Source: an uncultured Flavobacteriaceae bacterium
GTDB taxonomy: Bacteria; Bacteroidota; Bacteroidia; Flavobacteriales; Flavobacteriaceae
DNA: 64,000 nucleotides
Direction of reading: 5' to 3'
NCBI GenBank assembly: GCA_947501625.1
Contig: CANMWN010000001.1
Span: 310,001 to 374,000, forward strand
Below are positions 52,906 to 61,800 of the stretch, in pieces; the stretch's first letter is position 1; every line of letters begins with the position of its first letter. The notes under the pieces were generated by a model, which did not search any database, was not told the origin of the DNA, and saw nothing but the letters and a program-made list of their open reading frames with translations. A program made the position numbers and the translations under genes.

Positions 52906-54987
52906 TTAAAAATCAAAATTCCAATCAAAGATATCTGTTCGTAAACCTATATTTAACCAAGTAGTGTTTGTTTTTTCAAACTTTGTAGTAATGATTTCAG
53001 GATTAAAATTACGGTAAGTTACGCCTCCAAACAATTTCAAATTCGTTGCTGGATTTAATAAGTAACCAACTTGTAAATCTCCAATAAAAATATTAGTCTT
53101 ATTTCCTTGTCCAATTTTTACTCCAAAATCATCAGTTCTATCTGAATAATCTTGATAAATATCTCCTCCATAACTTACTGCATCACCTTCAATATCAAAA
53201 CCTTTTTTACCACTTACAATCTTAGCAGTTCCATACCATCTTCCTTTGGTGTAATTAGCAATTCCAATCAATTCATTAAAGTTAGACCCCCAAAGGTGCG
53301 CCATAGATTGGTTGTTGTGTCCGTAATTTAAAACTGGTTCATTATGAGAATATGTATAAGGTCTTGCGGTATTGTATTCGGCTTGTAAAAACAAATTTTT
53401 AACATTGAATGCATCATTGAATTTTGCGCCAATCTGGAAACCACTTTTATTTCCCCAATAACCGTTTCCTTTGGCTATTTGTCCTGTCGTAAATTCATCA
53501 ATCAATAATTGAGAATATATTGAAATTTTATCATTCAATCGATATTTGGCTGTCAACCCAACCAAGGCATTTCCTCCTCTTGAGCCAGTAGAAAATTCTA
53601 TAGCACGATAAAAAATAATTGGGTTTAAATAATTTATGTCAAAGCCCTTATCATTGGAATTTTCCCAAATTACAGACTCGAATAATCCGATATTTAATTT
53701 TTTAGACACATTCCAACTCAGATAATGCGTAGCCATAAACTTTTGTTTGAAAACACCATCTTCAGTAACTTCTGGCCTCACATCTCGCAACCACATCCAT
53801 AGATTGGTGTATTTTATTTTCCAAAACTTCGTATTAATTTTAAAAAATGGATACGGAGAAGCATTTTGAGATAATAGCATTGAGCGGTAACCATCACCAA
53901 TAAAATTCTTACTGTGACCAAACTGTAAGTTCACAAATTTGCTTGGTGTGTAAGACAAATATCCTTCAGCAACAGGATAATCATATGCATCGTCTTTAAA
54001 TTCTTTGGCGATTCCTCGACCTGGAATTATTGCAGGATTCCCACCTGCTGGAGCAATAGATTCAGCATAATCATTTACATATTTTGCAAATCTTCCTTGA
54101 CTTTCAAAAATGGTAGAGTAAAAACTTAATTTCTTTCCTAGCGAACCTTGAATTTGAATTCCTCTTGTATTATTAAACGTATTTACATCACCTGCTTTTC
54201 CTGCTTGCAAATCAACAATTGGATCTAAAGTAAACCAATAATCTTTTCCTTGAACTTGCAACATATGTTCGTTAAAAAACTTTTTTCCAAGCCAAGTATC
54301 TTTTTGCATCATTAGGCTAGATTTCTGAGCATCTAAATCAACATATTGTTCGGCTTCACTATATATATAAGGTTTTACAGCCGTATGTGAATTTTGAACT
54401 TTGTTATAATAGTAATCCAAATTACTATAAGATTGATGTGTATATGGAATATTAATTTGACTATGATGCTCTAACAACTTTAAAGAGTCAAGTTTTATCA
54501 AATTTAAACCATCATCTTGCTGCGTTATAGAAAAATCATCGTTCACTTTTGGCTTTTCTATTTCTTTAATTTCTGATGAATATTCTACTGTATTTTTATT
54601 TAACGGAAATTGTATTGGTAAAACAAACTGCATTTCAATAGCATGATTATTATACATAGCAGGTTCAGCAACAGGCAATTCACTAATTATTTTAGAAATT
54701 TCATCTTTCAATTCTTGATATGGTGTATTGAGATATAGCACCGAAAAAGCACCTTTTTCATTAATAGTAAAAACTACATTCACTAATCCTTCAAAATTAT
54801 CTTTCTCAACTATTGTTGGTAATTCAATGGCTTTAATTACTGCGTTAGAAACATTGGTTTTAAAACAGTCAGGTAATTCTTGATTATTTATTGATTCACA
54901 TCCTTCAAAAACAGGATACTTTTGTTCTTGAGCATTAAGAATGAAAATAAAAAAAAGTAAAGTTATTGAGGTTGTTAGTTTTTTCAT
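52906..54987 (-). CDS. remB: Gliding motility protein RemB-like, with TonB-C-like N-terminal domain
   Basis: A 693-residue exported protein with a signal peptide ending in LNAQ. Residues of about 20-130 look like a TonB C-terminal domain (YPVFEGCE, a Cys pair ten residues apart, then NVVFTINEKGAFSVLYL and FVLPIQFPLN). The rest resembles a Wzi-type outer-membrane barrel, with IPGRGIAKEF, GHSKNFIGDGYRSMLLS and WENSNDKGFDINYLNP. The overall plan and the location downstream of sprA and gcvH match RemB of Flavobacterium, an outer-membrane protein needed for normal gliding. The gene name is my best match. Confidence 0.75.
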   Translation of the reverse strand: MKKLTTSITLLFFIFILNAQEQKYPVFEGCESINNQELPDCFKTNVSNAVIKAIELPTIVEKDNFEGLVNVVFTINEKGAFSVLYLNTPYQELKDEISKIISELPVAEPAMYNNHAIEMQFVLPIQFPLNKNTVEYSSEIKEIEKPKVNDDFSITQQDDGLNLIKLDSLKLLEHHSQINIPYTHQSYSNLDYYYNKVQNSHTAVKPYIYSEAEQYVDLDAQKSSLMMQKDTWLGKKFFNEHMLQVQGKDYWFTLDPIVDLQAGKAGDVNTFNNTRGIQIQGSLGKKLSFYSTIFESQGRFAKYVNDYAESIAPAGGNPAIIPGRGIAKEFKDDAYDYPVAEGYLSYTPSKFVNLQFGHSKNFIGDGYRSMLLSQNASPYPFFKINTKFWKIKYTNLWMWLRDVRPEVTEDGVFKQKFMATHYLSWNVSKKLNIGLFESVIWENSNDKGFDINYLNPIIFYRAIEFSTGSRGGNALVGLTAKYRLNDKISIYSQLLIDEFTTGQIAKGNGYWGNKSGFQIGAKFNDAFNVKNLFLQAEYNTARPYTYSHNEPVLNYGHNNQSMAHLWGSNFNELIGIANYTKGRWYGTAKIVSGKKGFDIEGDAVSYGGDIYQDYSDRTDDFGVKIGQGNKTNIFIGDLQVGYLLNPATNLKLFGGVTYRNFNPEIITTKFEKTNTTWLNIGLRTDIFDWNFDF

Positions 54988-54997
54988 CTATGTAGTA

Positions 54998-55570
54998 TCA
55001 CGCAATTTTTGTGACTTTATTGTTTATTAATTGATATTTTTCACCGCTTTCAGGACAAACTGCCACTCCGTTTTCAAAATTTAATCGATGTCCATATTCG
55101 CTTATCCAGCCTATTTGTTTCGATGGATTCCCAACAACTAAAGCATAAGGGTCAACTTCTTTAGTAACTACTGCACCTGCTCCTATAAAAGCATATTCAC
55201 CAATATCGTTTCCGCACACAATGGTAGCATTTGCTCCAATACTTGCTCCTTTTTTTACGAGCGTTTTTTTAAATTCATCTCTGCGTTTTATAGCACTTCT
55301 TGGATTAATAACATTGGTAAAAACCATAGATGGACCTAGGAAAACATCATCCTCACAAATTACACCAGTATAAATAGAAACATTGTTTTGCACTTTTACA
55401 TTGTTGCCTAAAATAACATCTGGAGAAACTACAACATTCTGACCAATATTACATCCTTTACCAATCTTACAATTAGGCATAATATGACTAAAATGCCAAA
55501 TCTTAGTGCCTTCAGCAATCTCACAACCTTCATCAATTACAGCAGTTTCGTGTGCAAAATATTCATTCAT
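54998..55570 (-). CDS. Hexapeptide-repeat acetyltransferase (WbpD/WlbB-like)
   Basis: A 190-residue left-handed beta-helix acyltransferase. It begins with [25 protein letters not shown] and has repeating [LIV]G-type hexapeptides; WHFSHI and [24 protein letters not shown] contain the active-site His and CoA-binding loop. Relatives acetylate UDP-2-acetamido-3-amino-glucuronate in lipopolysaccharide O-antigen synthesis. It lies between remB (10 bases) and deoC (3 bases), so co-transcription is likely. Confidence 0.85.
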   Translation of the reverse strand: MNEYFAHETAVIDEGCEIAEGTKIWHFSHIMPNCKIGKGCNIGQNVVVSPDVILGNNVKVQNNVSIYTGVICEDDVFLGPSMVFTNVINPRSAIKRRDEFKKTLVKKGASIGANATIVCGNDIGEYAFIGAGAVVTKEVDPYALVVGNPSKQIGWISEYGHRLNFENGVAVCPESGEKYQLINNKVTKIA

Positions 55571-55573
55571 AAT

Positions 55574-56314
55574 TTAATATCCTTCGGTTAATTCTCCATC
55601 AATTATTTTCTTTGCCGATGAAGTACCAATTCTTTCAACTCCCATTTCAATCATCTTCACTGCATCATCATACGTTTTAACTCCTCCTGCAGCCTTAGAA
55701 TATAAAGGCTTAGCATTCTCAACAATCAACTTCATTGCTTCAATAGTAGCACCGTTAGGTTTTCCATTTTTAGTTTTATAAAAACCTGTAGAAGATTTTA
55801 CAAAAACATTTTTAGCATTTTTCTCTCCAAAATTAGCAATTACTGTATTTCTAATCAATTTTGTGATTGCAACAATTTGATTATTGTCCAATGCCGCAAT
55901 TTCAATAATCCATTTGACAACTTTATTATTATCCAATCCTTTTTTTGTTCCTTGAATAATTTCATTTTCTACCAAGTCAACATTCCCTTTAATAAATGCT
56001 ACATAGTTGATTACATAGTCTAATTCATCAACTCCTCTTTCAATAGCCAATTTTGCTTCTTTTAATTTTGATTCTACACTATAAATTCCTTCATGAAAAC
56101 CTATAACTGTACCAACTGATACATTAGATTTAGCATCAGCAATTAAACGTTTAGCAACAGGAATGAACTTTGAACGAATCATGACTAATTTAAATTCGTT
56201 TTCTATTGCTTCTTCAACAAGTGAAATTACTTTTTGTTTTGTATCAATACTCGATAAACCTGATTGCTCATCAGTTTTTAAATAAGTGGAATCTAAATGG
56301 TTTGCTAAATTCAT
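55574..56314 (-). CDS. deoC: Deoxyribose-phosphate aldolase
   Basis: A 246-residue class I aldolase that splits 2-deoxyribose-5-phosphate into glyceraldehyde-3-phosphate and acetaldehyde, in deoxynucleoside catabolism. The Schiff-base lysine is K163 in FVKSSTGFY; D99 (ELDYVIN) and K197 (SKAAGGVKT) complete the triad. The usual GFPLG reads GFHEG and the CV[YN]P region reads VMIRS, so this is a divergent branch. Length is normal. Other nucleoside-catabolism genes are absent from the window. Confidence 0.92.
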   Translation of the reverse strand: MNLANHLDSTYLKTDEQSGLSSIDTKQKVISLVEEAIENEFKLVMIRSKFIPVAKRLIADAKSNVSVGTVIGFHEGIYSVESKLKEAKLAIERGVDELDYVINYVAFIKGNVDLVENEIIQGTKKGLDNNKVVKWIIEIAALDNNQIVAITKLIRNTVIANFGEKNAKNVFVKSSTGFYKTKNGKPNGATIEAMKLIVENAKPLYSKAAGGVKTYDDAVKMIEMGVERIGTSSAKKIIDGELTEGY

Positions 56315-56357
56315 AGAGTCAAATCAACTATACGAAAATACAAAATATAAAAGGAAA

Positions 56358-56379
56358 AATCCCACTCGAAAGTGGGATT
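56358..56379 (-). terminator. Hairpin terminator after the TonB gene at 56397
   Basis: Arms AATCCCACT and AGTGGGATT; on the minus strand the loop is TTCG (a stable tetraloop), followed by a T-rich tract. Confidence 0.8.
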
Positions 56380-56396
56380 GTATGTTTTAAAATAAA

Positions 56397-57146
56397 TTAC
56401 TCGACATTAAAAGTAATTGGAATTATATATTTGACATTTACCTCTTTTCCGTTTTGTTTTCCAGGAATCATTTTAGGTAGTTTACTAACAACTCTTCTTC
56501 CTTCTTTTTCGAGCGCTTTATGTGGTGCACTTGAATTTGTAATTTCTATTTCACCAGTTTTTGTAATTAAAAACTCAACTGCTATTCTTTTCTTACCAGA
56601 AGACAACCCAAGCCTAGGTGCTAATTCAGCATTAAATTTACGGCTTACATATTTTCTAATTTTCTTTTCAAAACATGCTTTTCGTTCGCTTTCTTTTACT
56701 TTTTCACAGCCAGGATAAATTGGTTTTTCTTGAACATCTATCATTAAATGCGAATCGTCATCTAAAGGATCTTCTTCTTTTTCATCTGAAAGGTTAGTAA
56801 AATCAATATTTGATTTTTTAGGTTTATTGTCAACATCATCAAAAGGAGGCTTTAATTCTTCTTTAGTATCATTGTTATCAACAACTTTAGGTTTATTAAG
56901 TATGGTTTTCTTTTCAACTGTTTTTGTTTTTTTCTGAGTTTTAGTTTCTTCAACTTTATATTCTTCATATTGATGAAAAGCATATTCCTTATAAGGCTCG
57001 GGTTCATAATTGTTTCCATCGCTAATAAATAATTCAGTTTTATGCTCTACGGCAATAAAAACTGTAAAAAGGGTGAGTAAAAGTCCGAGTTGAAAAAATA
57101 ATCCAGAACTTTTTTGTAATTTGTTGGTGTGTGTGTTTGTTTTCAT
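56397..57146 (-). CDS. TonB-like energy transducer, charged linker
   Basis: A 249-residue protein with an N-terminal membrane helix (about 16-35) and a long Lys/Glu-rich linker (residues 45-125) lacking the usual proline repeats. The C-terminal TonB domain starts with EKPIYPGCEKVKESERKACF and continues with NAELAPRLGLSSGKKRIAVEF and IPGKQNGKEVNVKYIIPITFNV. It transduces proton-motive force to outer-membrane transporters. Closely similar to the gene just upstream; a tandem duplication. Confidence 0.9.
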   Translation of the reverse strand: MKTNTHTNKLQKSSGLFFQLGLLLTLFTVFIAVEHKTELFISDGNNYEPEPYKEYAFHQYEEYKVEETKTQKKTKTVEKKTILNKPKVVDNNDTKEELKPPFDDVDNKPKKSNIDFTNLSDEKEEDPLDDDSHLMIDVQEKPIYPGCEKVKESERKACFEKKIRKYVSRKFNAELAPRLGLSSGKKRIAVEFLITKTGEIEITNSSAPHKALEKEGRRVVSKLPKMIPGKQNGKEVNVKYIIPITFNVE

Positions 57147-57202
57147 AATGTTAGAGTTAAGATGTTAAAATTATGTTAACACAAGAAGCATACCAAAAAA
57201 AG

Positions 57203-57228
57203 AAAGCCTTCGCGAATGCGAAGGCTTT
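57203..57228 (-). terminator. Hairpin terminator between the two tonB genes
   Basis: Perfect arms AAAGCCTTCGC and GCGAAGGCTTT with a 4-base loop, T run on the minus strand. The downstream TonB gene begins 57 bases beyond. Confidence 0.85.
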
Positions 57229-57255
57229 TATATTATTAACTATTTTTAAATAATA

Positions 57256-57969
57256 TTATTCTACATTAAAAGTAATTGGTAACATATAAGTTACATTTAC
57301 TGGGCGACCTCTTTGTTTTCCAGGGATCATTTTAGGTAATAAGTTTACAACTCTTCTAGCTTCTTTTTCAAGACGCTTGTGAGGTGCTCTTGCTCCAATA
57401 ATTTGGATACCACCAGTTTTTGTAATTTTAAATTGTATATAAATTTTTTGCTTTCCTGAAAGACCTAAATCTCCAGCTAAATCTCCGTTAAACTTTCTTT
57501 GAACATGTTTTTGCATTTGCTTGTTTAAGCAGTCTTTCTTTTGCTGTTTAGTTCCTTTACAACCAGGAAATACTGGCACATCTTCAATTACGGCAAAAGC
57601 TACATCTTCTTCAAATACCTCTTCTTCTTCTACCTCTACTATTTCTTCTACTTCAACTTTTTCTTCTTCATCAGTTTCAGTAGTTTCAATTATTGTTTCT
57701 TCTACTTCTTCTTCATCTTCAACTATCTCAATCACTTCAGGCGCTGCTGGAGGTGGAGGTGGTTGAACTAATTGTTCTATTTGAACTTCTACTGTTTCTT
57801 CCTCTTCTTCATGGTCAGAAGTAACAACTGCTAATGCATTACCACTTTTTTCAAAAGTTTTATGTTCAATTCCTAAATAGACAGTCAATAAGGTTAATAT
57901 TAAACCTAACTGCCAAAATAATCTTGTATGGTTTTCTAAGTTTGCCTTAGGGCTTTTTTTAACTTCCAT
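57256..57969 (-). CDS. TonB-like energy transducer, acidic linker
   Basis: A 237-residue protein with an N-terminal helix (about 20-36). The linker starts with a proline run (PPPPPAAPEV) and then a striking Glu/Val/Thr stretch (about residues 84-125). The C-terminal domain has VPVFPGCKGTKQQKKDC, FNGDLAGDLGLSGKQKIYIQF and IPGKQRGRPVNVTYMLPITFNV, matching the neighbour. The long helix-forming acidic region suggests a rigid periplasmic spacer. Possible TTG-N21-TAAATTAG promoter upstream. Confidence 0.9.
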   Translation of the reverse strand: MEVKKSPKANLENHTRLFWQLGLILTLLTVYLGIEHKTFEKSGNALAVVTSDHEEEEETVEVQIEQLVQPPPPPAAPEVIEIVEDEEEVEETIIETTETDEEEKVEVEEIVEVEEEEVFEEDVAFAVIEDVPVFPGCKGTKQQKKDCLNKQMQKHVQRKFNGDLAGDLGLSGKQKIYIQFKITKTGGIQIIGARAPHKRLEKEARRVVNLLPKMIPGKQRGRPVNVTYMLPITFNVE

Positions 57970-58034
57970 CTTGAAAAATTTTTTATAGATTGCTAATTTA
58001 ATAATTTTAAAATAACTTTTGCAACTAAAATATG

Positions 58035-58421
58035 TTAAATAACTTTATAATATTTATGCAAAGTATTAAATGTAACCAATGCAAATACAACTCCTAAAGA
58101 ATTTGCAAGAACATCAATAATATCACCTTGTCTATTTAAAGGCATACTACTTTGTAAAACTTCAAGAATTATACCAAAAATAATTAATATTATTCCAATA
58201 TAACTTTTTATCTTATTGTTTGAATGTGATTTTTTTATTGAAAACAACCAACTGTATGTTAATGCTAAATATGCTAATGAATGTAAAAATTTATCGGAAA
58301 CTGAAATTTTCACATTCAATTCTTTCAATGAAGAAAGGCTCAAGTAAATAATTATTAACGTTAGTAAAATTGAAATAAAAAACGAACTACGCTCCAATAA
58401 GTGCTTTATAGTCTTCAGCAT
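58035..58421 (-). CDS. VanZ family membrane protein
   Basis: A 128-residue protein with four predicted helices and the VanZ signature [15 protein letters not shown] and [29 protein letters not shown], with conserved Arg and Asp. VanZ members affect teicoplanin response and membrane phenotypes in some bacteria. It starts inside gcvH, overlapping it by 35 bases, which indicates tight coupling. Confidence 0.88.
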   Translation of the reverse strand: MLKTIKHLLERSSFFISILLTLIIIYLSLSSLKELNVKISVSDKFLHSLAYLALTYSWLFSIKKSHSNNKIKSYIGIILIIFGIILEVLQSSMPLNRQGDIIDVLANSLGVVFALVTFNTLHKYYKVI

Positions 58422-58767
58422 CTAATAGGCTATCTAATTCTGATTCATCAGAAAATTTAATTTTTATCATCCATCCTTCTTCATAAGGAGACGAATTTAC
58501 CAATTCAGGTTCATCTTCTAATGTTTCATTAAATTCAATTACTTCTCCAGTAAGTGGCATAAATAAATCTGAAACTGTTTTAACAGCCTCAACTGTTCCA
58601 AAAACTTCATCTTTATCAACAGTTTCGTCTAAAGTATCTACATCAACATAAACAATGTCTCCAAGTTCACTTTGAGCAAATTCAGTGATTCCAATTGTTG
58701 CTTCATCGCCATCAATACGAATCCATTCGTGATCTTTGGTGTATTTTAATTCTTCTGGTAAATTCAT
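58387..58767 (-). CDS. gcvH: Glycine cleavage system H protein
   Basis: A 126-residue lipoyl-domain protein that shuttles the aminomethyl group between the P and T proteins. The lipoylated lysine is K63 in [13 protein letters not shown]. The family blocks [13 protein letters not shown] and [11 protein letters not shown] are present. The P and T genes are not in this window. A TAnnTTTG box is 22 bases upstream. Its last codons overlap the vanZ start. Confidence 0.97.
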   Translation of the reverse strand: MNLPEELKYTKDHEWIRIDGDEATIGITEFAQSELGDIVYVDVDTLDETVDKDEVFGTVEAVKTVSDLFMPLTGEVIEFNETLEDEPELVNSSPYEEGWMIKIKFSDESELDSLLDAEDYKALIGA

Positions 58768-58789
58768 TTTTATTAGTATTGTTATCTCA

Positions 58790-58817
58790 CAAATTTAATA
58801 AAAAAGATGAATGCAAA
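58790..58817 (-). promoter_or_regulatory. gcvH promoter (TTTG and TAAATTTG, minus strand)
   Basis: On the minus strand a TTTG at 58814-58817 and TAAATTTG at 58790-58797 are spaced 16 bases, resembling the Bacteroidota -33/-7 pair. Confidence 0.55.
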
Positions 58818-58842
58818 AAGGAATAACTTTTAAAATGAATAA

Positions 58843-61800
58843 TTAATTTCCTAGAGTATATCTAATAATCAAGCCAGCACTAAACGAATTCCTAGGGAAT
58901 GAAGTTGAAACCGCGTATTTAGAAGAGTTTTGATCGTAATAAAAAGAGGCTGTCAAACTTCTTGTCATCGCATAATCTGCCAAGAATCTTAGTGAAAATA
59001 AACGTTGTCCACCTGTAATTTGGTCATTATCTTCATCTACATCTCTAATTAAAGTTTCATTATCACGCAATGTTAAATCAGCTTTGATATTTAAATCACC
59101 TTTAAGAGTGTTCTTTTTACCGTCAAACTTATAGCGCAATTTCAAATCTTTGATTCTATATCCTGCACCTACAACATATTCTTTTCCTCTTATCTCAGTC
59201 AAAGTATTATTATTAAAGTTCAGGTTTAAAGCTCTATCTTTTCTGTATTCGGCCTTTAAAGAAAGGGAGTTTTTCATTTTTAAATCCACTTTTATCAAAG
59301 GAGAAAATTCTTCAACTACATTGACATTAGAAAATAGTTTTTGATTGAAATAATTTCCAGCTAAATCAGTTGCAGTTGGATTTGCTTCGTTATATAATAA
59401 GTTATTCGTAAAATTATTAATTGTATATGACGATCTATATCCATGAGTAAGTGTAAAACTTTGAAAGTTTTTCTTAAAAAACCCAAAACGCATAAGGCCT
59501 CTATACGTCAAAGTCCAATTTGGCAATGGTACATCTCTAAATGCACTAGTTCTAACTGACGAGACATCTTTACCAGAATAAGCAGACACAAATGCTGGTA
59601 ACATTACTTGTTGACTATTTTGTCCGTACCCTGAAACATCCAATCCAGATTCATCTGCTAGTCTTTGCGCAATTATGGCTCTATTATCTTTAAACTCTTG
59701 AAAAGTTTCTTCAGCATTTTCTCCAAAAGCTGTTTTTATCATATTAAAACTCATACTAAAGTTTCCAACTTCTGATATTGGATTGTCAGAAAAACCAGGG
59801 CCACCATTTATACCCAATCCATTAACAACATCTATTTGTTGAGTAATATTTTTCGTATAAATCTTATTGGCTATCAATTCAATTTTTAAATCTCGCACAG
59901 GATTTATCTCAATATTTGCATCAAACTTATTGTAATGAGTTTGAGCATAGGCTCTGTTATAATAGGCACCATTTGCATCTCTAGAAACCAACCATCCATT
60001 TTCTAAAGCTCTTTGGCGTATATCAACTTGACTTCCAAAAACAAATCCAAAACTAGGAGCAAGTCCTCCAGTAAAATTATCTCTTCCTAAAAAGCCGACT
60101 TCTGGAACATAACCTGGAAGGTAAGTACCGTTATTTTCAGAATACGTAAAACGAGCTTTTTTAACCATCATCAATACATCAATAATCCCCTTACCTATCT
60201 TATTCCCTTTTTTAGAAATATACTTTGTTTGCTCTTTTACTGTTTCTCCTTTTTCGTTTTCGGGAATTTTAGTTTTTATCGTCTTTTTAACTCTACGTTT
60301 TGTAAATGCTTTTGTTAAGCCTGTACTCTTATATAGTTTTCTAAAATCTAAATCAATTGATAAATTGTGTGTGTTAGAATTTTGTATTGTATTTCCAATT
60401 TCATTTACATAAGATTGAGATGCAGCTTGCCAGTCAAAATCGGCTGAATAAGCATAATCAGCCCTTACAAAATCTAATAATGGGAATTTATCTAATGGCA
60501 ATTGATAGGTTCCATTTAAGGTTTGATGGTAATGCGCAGGTCTACCAATAGTAAAGAAATTATCAAACAATTCAATATCATCTGTAGAAGCAAAATCATC
60601 ATACACATAATTGTTTAGTGCACGGAAATTAAATTGCAATGATTTAGTTAAATCATAAGCGATATTATAATCCCAATCGAACATAAAGTTACGTTGTTTT
60701 AATGTAGGTAATTCAGGTAATCCTTCAACTAAACTTCTTGATTTTTGTTCATTAAAACTTCTAATAATATTAGAATTTACTGCTATACTTGATGGTAATA
60801 AGTTTATATTAAGGTCTTTGATAAATCTTAAATACTTCTTCTTGGTCAAGAAGCCCCAATTCTTAAATGGTTCAATACTCTTAGGCTTAAACGAATAATT
60901 ATAATTTGCTGATGCTCTAACATTCTGATCAATAAATCGTTCAACATTATAATCTTTATGCTGAGTTTCATTATAAGCATAAGACACCGATAAATTTTCT
61001 ACATCATAAAATCTCGCTTTCTTTTCTGTATTGGTTCGTTGCTTTCTAGCATTTATAAGACTAATACTTTTTCGCTTCGTATAATCTCTAGATTTATCAC
61101 TATTTGGATTTATCCCTTCAGCATCTTCAAATAATACATCTTGATATTGTGCATCATACTTTGGATCATGAGTTTCCTCTGAAATACTATAATTAAACGG
61201 CAATTGTACTCCCCATTTTTTTGGTAAAACTTTACCTGCATTCACATTAGTCACAATATCATACAACTTAGTATCTTCTTGATTTCTCTCATTCACTCGC
61301 TGTTCAATCCCTCCAAAACCAACAGTTTCCATTCTACCTGTTAATGATACATCAGCAAAGTCTGCAAAATTAGCATCGGCACTAACAACTGCTGCCCAAC
61401 CACCATCATTATCAAAGTCTGCAACACGCAATTCGTTATACCACATTTCTGCACTTGTATTGGTTGTAGAATTATTTTTCATACCCAACATCATCGTACG
61501 AATATTGGAAAGGTTTGGATTACCTTTCACTCTTATTTGATATCCTTCCAATCCTTCAATTGGAGAAACAGTTCCATAAGCAGGATATAATTCATTTGGT
61601 GGAATTGGAGTAGTTTCTTGAAAACGAAGCAACTTAAGTTTTCCTAAATTCTCTAAAATTACATTCATATCATTTGGCCATATATCATTAGCCAAAGTTG
61701 CATTTTCTGGTGTAACTTTTAACGGAAATTCTATTTGATAATAGTTGTCATTTAAATCACTTCCAATTCTTATTACCGCCTCAATATCATCATCTTCTAT

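Noticed and set aside
57521-57771. Two plus-strand frames rich in Ser/Thr or Phe/Tyr
   Set aside because: They mirror the Glu/Val codons of the TonB linker on the minus strand and have no separate evidence.
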